From Lepidonotus clava (Eukaryota > Annelida > Polychaeta > Phyllodocida > Polynoidae), in assembly GCA_936440205.1 (NCBI GenBank), contig OW387139.1, positions 39,954,378 to 40,018,377 of the forward strand: a stretch of 64,000 nt of DNA. Direction: 5' to 3'. Positions 1-13,815 of this stretch are shown here, in pieces. How positions within the stretch are numbered: the first letter of the stretch is position 1; the number at the start of each line of letters is the position of its first letter. The notes beneath the pieces are model-generated. The model was not told where the DNA came from. It worked only from the letters and a program-made list of their open reading frames with translations, and made no database searches. The translations under genes were made by a program, and so were the position numbers.

Positions 1-1597
1 TAATTTTTATGAATGGTCATAAACATACTTTCTTAAATCTTATTGAAGAAATTGGTCTTTGTTGACAAAGAAATTTGATAAAACACTGTCATTTCTGGTT
101 CGTGTTAAAAGATAAAAGGGTTGGCCGTCTGTGAAGCGTGAAGTCCGACGTATCACATATTTATGATGATCGTAAATGTTACAAAAGTTTTGTCAAAAAA
201 GAAAAAAGACTAGTAGGGCAATGTTGTAGATCACGGAAGGGCATCTCTAAAAAGTGGCTTTTACAAGTAGTTCTACTATATAGCTGAACACTACCAGTAT
301 GTACATGTATGGTAGCCATTAAGAACACCCCATGTTAGAGTCGTTTCATAGCCTCTCATCCATAGGCGCTAAGCACAATTCATCAATAGACTGGAATGCT
401 CCGGGCAAATTGACTAGTTTGGAAACCCCCCATTGTACTAATATAGCGGTAAAGACATGATGAAGCGGAATTTGTCGGCATACTAACATGTCAAGATCAT
501 ACATGTATGTAGATAGTAGTACACACCAGTTTTTCACTGTCTTGCCAAGTAATCTAAGGATAAAAGTTAAGCTTTCAAAATTTGTGATCACATTATTATT
601 ATCATTATATACGTTCTTTCTCTCTGTAATAAGTCTAAGTAGGTTAGTCTGTGGGGCCAGGGCAAATAGAGCATGTTGCATAACGGTATAGTCAAGGCAT
701 GGAGAACAGTGTATACATGTAAATCAGGATTAAGGGTGGGGTTTAAGGACTGGCACATCAAACAACAAAAACCCTACATAAGTTGGCTAAACACACCTCC
801 AATATTTAACCCCTATTAGCAGTCCACCAGCATGTCGCGACATGTGAAAACTTTGGCTTTAACAGCAAATAAAACCCCTTTCCGACCCTGCCGACTCGCA
901 CGGGCTTGGATTTTGCCAAGGCAAACCCAGGGGTCACTAAATTGTAACTTGGCGTTTGCTTAATTCTGACGCTTGTTTATTTTACATATTTGCCGGACGG
1001 GCTTGGGAGGCCTGGTGTTTATTAACTCGGAGCTGGGTGTATTTGATTTTGTTTGGGGATCATTGAAAGCTGCATGTTTTAACGGGTGTAACTACCCCCA
1101 CTGCCTTGACCATACTGAACTGCATCTGTATATATATAAACCGGGAAAGGAGGGATGTGAGGATAGGCTGCCGCTTTGTGTCAATACAGCCACAGACCCA
1201 CCAGCTTTATCTTTAACAGTTACACTAAAAACGATAAGAAAACGGAAAACCCCCAAAAAATGATACTTGAAACGAAAGTTTGAATGAAAGTTTGTTACAC
1301 AAATTCACTGAAAAAGAGTGTAAATAAAACGAGAATAAAGAACGTATATTTCCACTTATTTTCTTTATATTTGAAATTAGAATAGCCCAACTCTTTTAAG
1401 TAAGGGCATGAGTTTTGGATTATTTTCACCATTTTTACAGTTTAAGTTAAAATTAAGTGAATCTAGTTAAAGTTCTTTGGCTGGTCTCTGGGCAGTTTGG
1501 CGCCAGGCTGGTGGCATATATCCCATGATTGTGAATGTCCTATTTATCCCATGTTGGCCCCAAGACCTCGCATACTGACGGTGAGCTACTCTTTCAG
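1..1597 (+). other. Intron upstream of the first visible DAZAP1-like exon
   Basis: No RRM-coding exon is visible on either strand. The stretch ends in a pyrimidine-rich acceptor (CTTTCAG, 1591-1597) just before the exon at 1598. Short open frames here show no domain or codon pattern that I trust. Confidence 0.5.
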
Positions 1598-4500
1598 GTG
1601 GAGTGTAAACGTGCAGAACCTCGCGAGCTGAAGGAATTAGGAGCGCTACAATTCGGAGGCGGAATCTACGCGAATGGAGCACTCGGCATGCCCGGGATGG
1701 CGCTGGGTCCCGGCCTCATCTCTAGCCCGTACCAGACCCTCGCCCAGCACCAGCTGGCCGCAGCTCAAGGTGAGGACATTTCTTTGGTATTAGAAAGAGG
1801 TTTCTGGCAGATCGCCTCTTATGCCTATTATTGGTTGGTTAGTGGGGGTTAACTCCGTATCCCCTATTGTTGTTAGCATTAATAACATGGTACTAGCATA
1901 TCGTCCCTCACTCCAATTTTTATGAGTATAGATAAAAGGGTCCTGGCAAATCGCCTCTTACCCCTATCATTATCCTCGTGATTAGAATTACCATAATACT
2001 GTTGGCAACTCATCGTGGCGGACACTAAAGTGCTTTTGCGCTAGTTTACAAGCGCGTTTCTGGATATCGCTAAAGAAGAAAAGAAATGTGTTATTTTGGT
2101 GTTTGCTTTTATGCAGATTTTTTACTTTGAATCTTAACAGATAACTTCCACATCATACGCAATAATACACATTTGTTTTTTAAATATTAGTACAAACTTT
2201 GATTCCCCATCCCTGAAAGCGCATTTTCTATGTGATTATAGAGAATGCCCAATTTAAGAGATTTATTTTCTTATTTAGTTTGAAACACTTGTATAAATGG
2301 GCACCGTAACAATTACGAGGCTAGCATGAAAAAAGGCCTCTGTACAGCTCTAATGATGTGTTTAAATAATTAGATTTGTGTGATAGAAATATCCTAAGTG
2401 GATTGTAATTCATTTTGTCTTAACATGCGAGACTAACTCTGTGTATTTAGAAATGTCATATTGTCGCTTATCCTTAATCAATTGTGTGGTCTAACGCTCC
2501 AGACAGCATTGAAATGAAAATTAAGTTCAGAAAACAAATGAAAAAAATAATAATGAAAAATTGGTTTTGAAAAATTATTTAAATCTAATTTATTTGTGTA
2601 ATTTTGTTTCTCATGGGTTTATAGTTTATTTATGAGCGTTTTTCGCCTTATTTATTATTATGAATTCAGTGCATGTTGGACACGTGTGGCGTGAGTATGG
2701 TGGTCGGTCGGGGGAAATATGTTTAACCTGTGTTTCTTGTGTGGTTTGACTTGCAGGCCTAGCGCTGTTACCTGCTGGTCCTCACCTAATACCACTAACC
2801 CTACCAGGTACTGCCGGTAACAACCGATCTAATTTGACCCACTTCTAGTGCACCTGTAGGCCATCCTAGATGTAGCTCGTAGAGACTGAGAGAAGCGCAT
2901 GACTCCGCACCCTGCATGATGTCACCAGATTTACCCCCTAAACCATGATGTTAAAATTTCATGATAGAAATTTTTTTGACCGTCATTGATGTTTTAATTT
3001 ATTTTGATGATGACAAATCTTTTATAATGGTCATTTTTTCGGGGTATAAAATTAGTTTTCGAATGATATACTGTTCAAGGATGCCATTTCCCATCTATTT
3101 CTCCTCAACTTGTGTTTGTTTTTGCTCTACGTGAACAATTAAATGCAATAGAAAAGTATGAATTTATATACTACAATATTTTCGCTTATTTCCATCAAAT
3201 CTGACATCCTTTTTTTAAGAATGTCCTATTTGTCAATGATGGGAAATATCCTGTTATGATGTCAAATTTATCAATGAGGTCAAGTGAAGTGACGTCATAT
3301 GCATCTTGACGTCATAATCTTAATCTTTTACTACAGCATTCAATTTAACCTCAGCGTTTAAAAATTGAGTCCAGACTGCATGAGAATTGAAAACGTGCTG
3401 TTTTTCACATGCTATGAACGAACTAAGCTTATTCCCAGTATTTGTGTAAATCTGAAAAATCGCAAAGATAATACTTGTTCATCAAATTTCGGAATAACAA
3501 ATTGAAAAGATTCAATCTTTAAAATAAGGCTTGTTACCTTCCTAGGTATGATAAATTTGTCGCGTTTCTATTCAATCGAGTATCTTGGAAACGAGAACTT
3601 GATTGGTCGACTTTTGAACTTGCTAAGTTGAATGTAAATATCTGCCGCCTATTTGTTTCAATATCTATACTACCAATTATTGCACCATGTCGCATGTGTA
3701 TATTATATCATGTGCCAACGTTGATTGCTAAGCCTATCATCGGTGTTTAGAATAAGATGTAAGGTTACTCTTTAGTTTCCCTACCTCAAAACTGTTAAGA
3801 TGTTTCCGCATGTATCCCTGCATGTCGAAAACCGTGTTCTCTTTTGATGTTAAGACTCCCCGTGCTTTCATGAGTCCCACTTTCCCCCTGAGATATTTGG
3901 CCCACCCAACATTTGACAAGCATTTGAAAAAAATTATTCAGATATTGGAACTACACATGTAGTTCTACATCTATTAAAATAACTTAATAGATTTAAGAAT
4001 TGACACCGGTAGTTGGGGCTTAATTCACGTTTTGGCCCATATCTCTGTGCCTATATTAGGTATAATGATGGAATAAACACCATTAAATGGTCCAATTTTT
4101 CTCTATTCTGTAATATAAGTTATTAGTCGTTCTGGAAGAGACTAAATATGTTTCCATCCTGTTCGTCTGGGAGTTTGAGGGTCCCCTAAGACAGATGATA
4201 TGTAGGATATCCTGGTTGGTGGAGTGGGGAGGGGGCTGGGGTGTCGGGTCCTTCAGGGCAGTGGGGCACCTCCGGGTCGGTATCCGCCTATTCTTCCTGA
4301 CAGATAATCCCCCCTCCCACAGTTCCTCCCGTTCCAGCATCTATATTTCTTTTCTATCCAAACTGTCCTATTGAGTTGAACACGGCATTAGTTGACCAAA
4401 TTAGATCAAATGATTAGAAATCTGAAGGGGATGATTTACCGCAAGATATAGAGAAGTAGGAGTATGAATGAAGTAAAAATCACCTAGTAAAATGGATAAT

Positions 4501-7500
4501 ATTCCCGTTGTAAGCAAATCAAATAATATGGATCCCATGGTAAATCCTCAAAAGAATTTTTTTTTCTGTAAGTCTGAACAGCCTATATTCGGCCGAACTA
4601 AAGTACCTGCTTTCCTTTCGACCTGATCATTGGAGGTACAGTGATAAGGGACTGTTAACTATAATTATATTTGTTTTTTTAAAGAATGTTCTTTTTTTAT
4701 CCGGAAATTAAGAAGTCTAGAGCTAATAAGAACAGTCAATACGAAAACCCAACCATTTGACCATACATTAATAAGGAATCTCTCTGGCAAAACGCTCAAC
4801 TTTAGACTATAGATTTATAAAAACAGACCGGACGCTCAGTGGTATGGATATCCATTGTAACACATGATGACTTGTTACAAGCATTTTGGCTTGCCCATTA
4901 AATCAATCTTATTGTCGTGGTCAGTTGCTCAAAATAGCTACCTACAACGGCCCAAAAATATCTCGACAAGTATTGACCAATTTCTGGTCACAACTCGCTG
5001 GTTTTCTTCTAACCAATAGCGAGGAGATTGACCTCATGTGCCAAAAGAGTTCCAGTGTCCATTCTGTAATTTATTATGAATCTATAGTCTTAACTACATC
5101 CAGAGACATCCCAAAAGGGAATAACCATCCTAAGTCCCTTGCTACATTACTAAGATACCCCCCAGAATGTAGCGCTAAGCGTGGAAGTGTCGTTTTGTAG
5201 GTGCCGGAGGCGGGCTGAGTATGGCCGGCGGACAGCCCAGCCTGATGGGCCCCGCCTCCTCGCTCGCCGACGAGCCGTCCGGCTGGCCCCCTCAGATGGC
5301 CGTCTCTGCACAGCCACCCCCCGCCTACCTGTCAGCTGCACACCCTGGCGCACAGCTTGGTAAGGCCACCACTAGTACTGCAGGGTGCTCACATAATTTA
5401 TAAAATAGTATCCGAAATGGTCTTCAAGTAGTACCTTTATAAGTGTCCTATTGGATTTATCTGAATTTTCATACAAGTTTTTAACATTTGAAATTTTGGT
5501 CAGATCTTTTAGGGTGATAATTGTTGTAGCCAAAAAAATATACACTGAAAAGGGAATTGTTGTCTGAATTAACGAAGTAATTTAATATTCACTTAAAATA
5601 TGGTGCTAAGTCTGTTTCAATTTCCCACAAGTGAAAACGAAAATATACACTGTTATCAGTTTGCAAAATAAAACAAAAAGTTCGCATATTGAGCAGCCAG
5701 TAGTAATAGTAAAACCTCCCCCTACACCCAGCCCTAGCACTAACAAGCCCTGTGTGTTTTTAGTACCATTAATGAAATGTAGCAATAACTGTACGTCCTA
5801 GGTAAAAGACTAACTTATCAAGCAACTCCATTAATTAAGACGGGCTGTAGTGGAGCCCACGTTTTGTAATGTACATAGTTTAAAGTCATAGTACCCTAGG
5901 TTAAAATAAGTGATGTAGACATGAAGTTGTAGAAATGATGGAGTGAAGATTTGTATGTAGGCTTAGGGTTTCCTGACCGTTGGATTTGTTCCTTTCCAGG
6001 TGCCAGTCAAACTGGTTTGGGACTAGAACAGTATGCGTCTATGTCACAGCAGCAGGACCAGTCCCCAGTGACAGGTATGGAATACAACACTGCCGGTACT
6101 TGAACTTTGAGTATTTTAGCATTTACAATTACAGCATGTATCGATAAATAGTGTGAGGTACATTTGTATTAGAGTACGGGCACACCTTTAAAATGAATAA
6201 ATTCTAAAAAGATGTAGATATGGAAACACTGAAAAACGTGGATATTTCATTCTGTATTTCACACATTGAATTAATTGGCAAATTCGCACGGAAGTATAGC
6301 GTGCTGACGGGGAGGGATATAATGTATATATAAAGGATTACGGTTATTCTGTAGTTAAGAATGTCTCGTACATTGACATTGTCAAGAGATAGATTTTCCA
6401 ATAAGATTATGTAGTACCTGAATATCGTCTTCATTTATGTAAGTGTGCTTTGTTAGAAGATATCAACATATCTAGCTGTTCTTGTATGTAAAGCCCCATA
6501 CCCACTGGACTGAATTGGCCGACTAGTTTGGTAAAATCAGATGATTCTCCTTAAAAAGGATTTGCACCATTTCAGAAACAAGCGTTCATTCCAATGACAA
6601 ATACTGACATAAAAACAAAAACACAATTGGTGAGATCCAAATCGCCCTAGTGGATACGGGTGGCCGCTCAGCAAGACTCGTTCATGTTATAGGCTGTAGG
6701 CTGAGGCATGTTCAACTTGTAGCAAGGATTGGCCATGGGTACTGGCTGCACTAAAAGGAATCCACGAGTGTTTAGGCTATCAGTGAATAGTATGGGGTAA
6801 AATGGGGAAAAGATAAAAAGTATGTTATAAGAATTTTTCCTTGATTTTTCTTTATTTCTAAGACAAATAAGAACTGCATCAATGGGGGGTTAAGTAGAAA
6901 CAAATTACAAATAAGAATCCAATGCAAAAAAAAAAAAAAAAAAAAAAGAAGAAGAAGCTGAAATCAATTACAATTTGTGGATAAAATAAAAAACCTGCCT
7001 CATTGGGTCAGCACCTTTGGCCATACTCTTCTGTTGATGCATGTGTATAGCATAAGGCATATTTTGTGTCCGATCCAGGCTACATCTCGGCGAGCCCGGT
7101 GCCCGGCAGCACGACCCCGGGTCCCCAGGGTGGAGACGAACAGGGCGCACCGCCCCAGAAGGCCCCCTATGTCCTCTACAGTAACCAGGCCAGCCAGCTA
7201 GGTAAGGACCCAGGTTTATCAGTGATAATACTATGGTATTACCCACTATGGTCAACACATACACTTATTTCTTTGAAAAATTATCTAGAAAATTACTAAA
7301 AAAAAATAAAAAAAATAGAGATAAAATTTGTCTAAGTATGTTCAGAGCGTACGCCCATCCACAAAAGGTAGAAGTGGTTCTTTCACTCAGCTATTCCATT
7401 GTGACGAATTTGAAGACAATTTGCAAACATCGCTATACGTATAGCCCCAACATCTGATTCACATACGTATTTCTAGAAAGATACAATATAATTCAATGAT

Positions 7501-9046
7501 ATCGTCAACTAGATTGATTTATTTTGTCAGTCTAATGGAACTTTTGTTTTCTCCCTCTCAAAATTATTGTGAAATTCCAACTCCTTCGGGTTGAAAACAT
7601 TTCCTTCAAAGGTAGTTGCAATTGAAAGCATTTGGAAATATTTACTTGATTTCTAACTTGATATGAATCAGCTCGTTTCAGTTTCTTATACTCATTTCTT
7701 ATACTAATATAGGAAAGCATTGGAAATATTCTGTGTATGAGTGTGCCATCAAAAGGGAAAGTGAGTTGTCACTGATTTGCCTCTAGTCTTCTATAATGTA
7801 ATCCCTTTCCTTCTCTCAGAGATGCTGAAAAGGCAGATGGAGGCACGAGAACGTTATAACTCAGGTTCGCCCTAGTCGATGAAGTACCTAGGTTACCACA
7901 CTGCCAGGCTGAATGACTCAATTTGCAAAACTAGCATTAATTTGTTTTGTTTGTCCAATTTGAACGTGTTTATTCTGAATTCTTTGTTCATTTGGTGAAG
8001 TTTTGGGACTTGCTTTTTTTGAAAAGATAAAAAAAAAGAATTCAGCCTAGCTTTAGATTGAGGCTCAGTTTCGGGCTGTATATAAGATACTCCGATAAGT
8101 GTGGCATGATTCGCTCCCTGCAGCGCATTCAAAGCGCGGCTTGGAAAACTCCCCAGGATACTTTATCACATAGCAATATGTCATTGGAACCAGCAGTTCT
8201 GGCATTGATAATTACAGACATTTAATCTACCTCTATTGCTTTCAAGATAGTAAAAATCGCCTGAAATCATTGAGCACACCCGCTTTCACGATTATTTTGA
8301 TTTTTACGGACACACATAAATGCCAAATGATATAGTATCTGTGGAGGATTGGGGTTTGGTTGAATAAGATTTGGTAGGTATAAGCTATAATATTTTGCTT
8401 AATCACTCAAATCTTTGATTGGCAGACCCATTAATTATCCTGATTGTTTTTCAGGTATACTCGGTAACTACCCTCAGGAAGCCAGCAGTTACGGTCCAGC
8501 ACGTGGATACGGTCAGGAGGGAGCCGTTCACAGCGCCATCCAGACCCCGTATACCGCCAGTGTTACATACGCTGCAGCACCCGGACTAGCACTGCAACAA
8601 GGTAAGTGCACGAGTATGAGCGCTTTTTGGAAAAATAGAAATATTAATTTTCCTCCAAGAACATTTATAACGAAAAGAATGATACTATAGGTGGGAGGAA
8701 TTTTTTTCCAACCGATATAGCTTTACTTAGTGTTAATGCTTAAAATTTCGTAATAACTGACAACATGATATGTAGATTACAATGATATGGCAAAGTGAAG
8801 AGTAAATCCCCAAGGAAACAGTCTTTAAATGTTACCAAAATAAGATATTGATAATTATAAAAACGATTATATTCCACAGGACCATACGTAGGAGCTCTGG
8901 GTAATGGTTACGCAGGAGGAATGCCATTGTCGTTTGCGTACGGTGGACACGGTGATGCGACATCAGCCGCCTACACAGCAGCACTTCAGGCAGCCGCTGC
9001 CCGCTCCTCTTCGATGTCACAGGGTTTCCACCCGTACCGCAGATGA
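1598..9046 (+). CDS. DAZAP1: DAZAP1-like hnRNP RNA-binding protein, C-terminal exons (5' part outside window)
   Basis: Eight exons fit one frame: 1598-1769, 2757-2807 (or 2816), 5201-5359, 6000-6074, 7079-7201, 7820-7864, 8455-8601 and 8880-9046 (stop TGA 9044-9046). Together they encode 312 residues. The first exon opens with VECKRAEPRE, the end of the second RRM in DAZAP1/Musashi-type proteins, so both RRMs must lie left of base 1. The rest is a low-complexity tail rich in G, A, P, Q, S and Y, ending QGFHPYRR. As I recall it, vertebrate DAZAP1 ends in GFHPYRR too. Known role of the family: binding mRNA in nucleus and cytoplasm, splicing and translation control. Every internal junction is phase 1, so each internal exon can be skipped without changing frame. 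The 45-base exon 7820-7864 (EMLKRQMEARERYNS) has a weak GTTCGC donor and is least certain. Musashi is the main alternative, but its usual VECKKAQPKE differs. Confidence 0.7.
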
Positions 9047-10300
9047 CTCGCGGACATGTCCATGGAGACGGCCCCCATGGAGGAAGGAGGCCTACCTATG
9101 GGCCAGTACCCGAACCTGTGACCACCTCATCACACCGAAAACCAAAGATCACTACACCAGTCTACCACTGACTTGAATAACATTAGATAAATCGCTCGTA
9201 AATTTTAGTGAGCGTGTATCAATCCAGATGGGTAGGCGGCTGGGCATGTGATAGTTGCCGCGTAGCCAAGTGCCTTCGACCTTTTTGGGCGACATCATCA
9301 GAAAAGCGTGCAACTTCACCGCCTCGCCTGATCAGTGATTGTTTTCTATTTTATTGTGTGATAATAAGGTGGCACCCAGGGATCATCATTCCAGAACATC
9401 GACAGCATTTTGACTGCGATTCGTAGATATGGATAGTGAAAAAATACTAACCCGGCCAAGTCCGAGGGCTGACTGCCCTGTTGCCACTCTGAAACTAGGT
9501 TATGGTCACCAAAGACATACCTCGAGAATTCTTCGTCAAAACCAATCAGAGGTCTCCAGTTGGAATCATTTGTTTGCTCAACGTACAGGTTTATTTTGTT
9601 GGGAGCCATGGCAGAAATAGTGTTAAGTTTATGTGCCATTGACTAGAAGTCAGCCGTACTCCTTGAATAATTATATATATATGTTGCTGGACGATCATAA
9701 TTATGTTCTCATTTGCAAGCTTAAGTTCGAAGACGGAACTGTACGTAATGTATTTACTTCACGGGGATGTTACTGTAATAATAGAAGATGGGAGTGGGAG
9801 GTTGAAGATTTGTTATAATAGAAGAATGTTTTGATTTTCCCAATTCATGTACACCGTTAATAGACACATTATCATCTGTATGCAACTGGGTATGTTGATT
9901 GTAATTTTTTTCCCTCCTGACGCAAACAAGACTGGGGACGAGCCGTGTCAAGTCTTGCAGCAACGTTACATGGTGCTTCTATGATTATAATCCAGGGTAT
10001 GCCCATAGACTTGACTCTACGTCAGGGACTTCCACACCCTTATAAACGACCTCTATGTGCCACAGCCTTCTAAGTGTTGTGGTAACTAGGCAAAAAGAAG
10101 GGTAAATACCCCGAAGAGGCCCGTTTCTTAATGAAAACCGTACATTTAATACTTATGGGAAATGTTAAATCCCAATGACAGCGTTATAAAATAAATGGTG
10201 GCATTTTGCAACAGCCTAATGTAAATATAATGTTTTAAATGTATTACACCAATTTTAAAATGGGGTTCCATGTTTTTCATTTCACGGTTTGAAAAATGAT

Positions 10301-10402
10301 GTACCATAATTTAATGAAACCTTTTTGAAAGTTTTATTTTCAGCAACACTTGTACCATAGTTTAATGAAACCTTTTTGAAAGTTTAGTTTTTCAGCAATA
10401 CT
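10301..10402. repeat. Two-copy tandem duplication, about 51-base unit
   Basis: The unit beginning GTACCATARTTTAATGAAAC occurs at 10301 and again at 10352 with few differences. It lies in the probable 3' untranslated region of the DAZAP1-like gene. Confidence 0.7.
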
Positions 10403-13320
10403 TGAATATTTGTTAGAAAAATGCAAAATGGAAACGTTCTGTCTCATTATTTGAGGCCAGACTGAGGGAAGGTTATTCTCGTGTATTCCTCATGAAAGTT
10501 TCAGGGAGAAAAATTATTAAGAAAATATGCTGTATTCATTTAGAAACTGGCTTCTTTAGGCCTTTGTAGCTGTTGATAACTGACTGTACGGGTACTTGTA
10601 AACCTTGTAAATGTATAAACCGGGGGCCACCGACTCTAGTCTCTCCTATCTAGGACCTTGCCAATGATTTAATTAAAAAACCTGTAAAGCCGCAGCATTA
10701 ATTCACACTATCTTAACATTCCAGTCTGCTGCTGTTAGAGAAATAAGGGTTGACAGGTTTATTATTATATGTGATAAAAAACAACCGAGTCATTTTTTCT
10801 CCTGTTTTTTCTATGCTGAAGAAATTTGGAGATATTTTTCTACGCCACCAAGAAAGTATTAACCACTTTGTAAATGACTTTGTGATGAATTTAGATGTGC
10901 CGATACCTGTGCCACATTATTATACTTACAAACAATAATCCTAAGAGTCCCTGTCTTTGTCCCGTTTGATAGAAATTTAAAAGTTTAGGACACTGCCGCC
11001 AAACATTGTAACCTCAGTTCGGGAACACTAAGCCTTGTGTGCGGCTATATATTTGTTGTGCAATATAACTGTCTCCCAGCCACACTGCATTCGTGTTAAG
11101 ACTTAAAAAAAATCAAAATATTCTGAAATTAAGTTTCTGTGGTTAGTAGTTTAAATAAACATAGAGAGTATACCCAAATAAAAAAGTGTATTATAGGTTA
11201 TATTGTATTTGTCAGAAAGTACTTCACCATGGTCAGGCTTTCTTTATTTATACCGATGTTTTTTGGGGATGTACATTTACTCTTGTATGCCAAAAATCAT
11301 TTAATGTGCCTATGTACAAAAAGGGCAGCGACAAAGGTAAAACATGTATGGTAATATAGTCTTGTTACTTAGACTTGATGTTCATTGGATGTGTCCGTAC
11401 TTTAGTCCCTATGAAATATTATCTACTCACCGCCTATGTTATACGGACACATTGATTATTTAGTCAAAGCCTGCAAATGTTGTAGCCACACTTTCTGTTG
11501 AAGGAGTCAACAGGATAGGTCCAAAGAAATCCTCATATTGGATAGGTACCTTGATTGAGAAGAGTCTATATTTGTATATATCGCCTGTATTCATTGATGT
11601 GTAACCAAAAAAAGTCCTGAAATCAGGAACCTTGTCAACCGACGCCGCTCATTGTATGATAGTCATTATTCCACTCGTTATGTTACACTACACACATATA
11701 ACCTTTAGTCATGAGCAATATCAAATACCAAAAAAGATAATGGCAATTAGCTGCTGACGAAAGCCCATTTTAATCAATCCGTCAAAAGTAGGACGAATGG
11801 GTATTCATTATGAAAGTGCATATTATAGTTATGATGTCTTGAAAGTATTGCTCGTTACACATTATGCGATTTTTGTACGCGATTTTCATCAATCGCAAGG
11901 CAAGATTACATGCAAAACATTGTTATCCGAAAATAACACAATGTGTAACGGCCGTTATTTGAATTGAATGGCTTCTACGAGAATATTTAAAATGAATGGT
12001 TTCTATAAAGTAATGGATTCTGTGAAGATGATAGCTGTAGAATTTGTCATGGCCCTAGTCGTAAAGAGGACCAAAGAATGACCCATCTGCCTTTTACTTA
12101 GGTAATGGAGGGTTATAAAAGCAAAGGGAGTGGAGACAGGGAAATAGGGGAATTCAGGTTGTGCGTGTTGATTTACGTTGTCATGTTCCCACCGAGTGGT
12201 TTCTTACCCCCACCACAAGCCAGGTTGACAAAGAATTAAAAAAGTTGCTGTTGGTGTTTTTTTTTCCATTCTGTATTTCAGTTGATTTTTAGCCGGATTT
12301 GAAGTTGTAACAGACCGGTATAGAAAGTATGGTTTTGGTTGGAGTGAAGAAGGAGAGAAATCCATATAACTCTCAAATGGTGAACAGACCCCTGTTGTTG
12401 AGAGAGTGTTGTTTGTTGGATTTTTGCTTTTCAAGCACATTTATTATAATATTATATAAAGATATGATATGTAAATTGATGATCTGTTTGCTTTTATAGA
12501 GGGACGAATATTTTCCAGGTCTGTCTCGCGTTATTCAACACTAGCCCTAATCACAAATCCTGTATATTTATGATTTTTGTTACGTAATTTACATTTTGAT
12601 TTTGCCCAACGATTTCATAATACTATTACAATCTACCTACAGTTGGGAACCCAAAGGGAGATCCAGGGAAACCCACCTAGTTTATTGGGAGCCCAGGACT
12701 CTTAGTTCTCTCCAGATAATCAATTATTAGTTCTAGTCTTGACAAAGATATGCAGTTCATGATGTTTTGATTGCATAATATTTTGTATAAAGTTTGAAAT
12801 AAACCATTTCCATGGTGTATATTTGGTCTTTGCCGTTTTCTTTGAACGATGACTAAGATATTTATTAGAATATACGTGATCATAAGGTATTTTGACACGC
12901 TTAGCTATAGGCACTTTAGAAAGTTATATTATAGATAATATACCTAGATACTTTATAGCTCTAAACTATACAGTTGGTGAAGGTAACTTGCTCTATATTA
13001 TGGTTCTTTGGTTTTTTTTCTTTCTTTTTTTTCCTTTTTGAAAATCGAGGCATTTAACTAAGATGATTACAACTGGAACTAATCCCCAAAAAATATTTTT
13101 AGAGGAGAAAATAAATACGCTTATAGGTCTACTACATAGAACAACGTTGCAGCGATTAATTTGTTTTCCCTAAATTACTGTACTTATCGTGAGATAATGA
13201 ACTATTTGTATACAAATCTTGGAAGTATAATCCACACCAAAATACTATAACCGCTAATAAATTAAATTGAACGAGCCCACTAAATTCTAAATACCTCCAC
13301 AAGGGGCACCTGCTCGCAAG

Positions 13321-13336
13321 TGGCGCCACCTAGTGG
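13321..13336 (-). promoter_or_regulatory. CTCF-core-like motif upstream of the PAH-like gene
   Basis: The minus strand reads CCACTAGGTGGCGCCA, close to the CTCF consensus CCASYAGRKGGCRS. It lies about 480 bases before the start codon at 13816, between two plus-strand genes, where a boundary or promoter-proximal site would be expected. Binding is inferred from sequence only. Confidence 0.45.
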
Positions 13337-13815
13337 AAGGTCTGGAACTAAGAAAATGGAACGCTTTTAGAGAGCGTCGTCATCAAGCAGACGGACGTTT
13401 GGGGCGGACGAACTGAAGGGTAAAAACTTATTTTTCCTGTAAATATACGCTCGCTAAGTCGAGAAAAGCATTACGGAAAGAATAAGGACGTATTGAAGTT
13501 AGAGACAATAATTCAAATCTAGATATGAATGCTCTTGACTTCGACTGGTTGGACCTTCTCACTCCCATTCTTGATTGACCTAATTAGCCTAAATGACGCC
13601 AGTTAAAAATGGAATTCTTTGGTTTTATCTACATTGCGATAACTTACTTTTCTACGTTTCAGAAATAACTCAAATTGACTTGGATCTAGACAGACATTAT
13701 GTCTAGAAAGGGAAATGCATTTATAAATCTAGATTCGTCTAGGCTAGATAATTGAGATGATCTAGAAAGACGTCTCAGAACTGACAGAAGACGAAACAAG
13801 TCACCAAACGTCAAG

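Larger units (their letters stand above)
9047..13815. other. 3' flank of the DAZAP1-like gene and intergenic DNA
   Basis: No convincing coding region. The first part is presumably the 3' untranslated region of the RNA-binding protein gene; several AATAAA-type hexamers occur (for example near 10190 and 11152) and I cannot choose the used one. A roughly 51-base tandem duplication lies at 10301-10402. A CTCF-core-like site at 13321-13336 lies just before the next gene. Confidence 0.5.

Noticed and set aside
346-681. 111-codon minus-strand frame in the first intron
   Set aside because: No domain, AT-rich composition and a position inside an intron of a well-supported gene.
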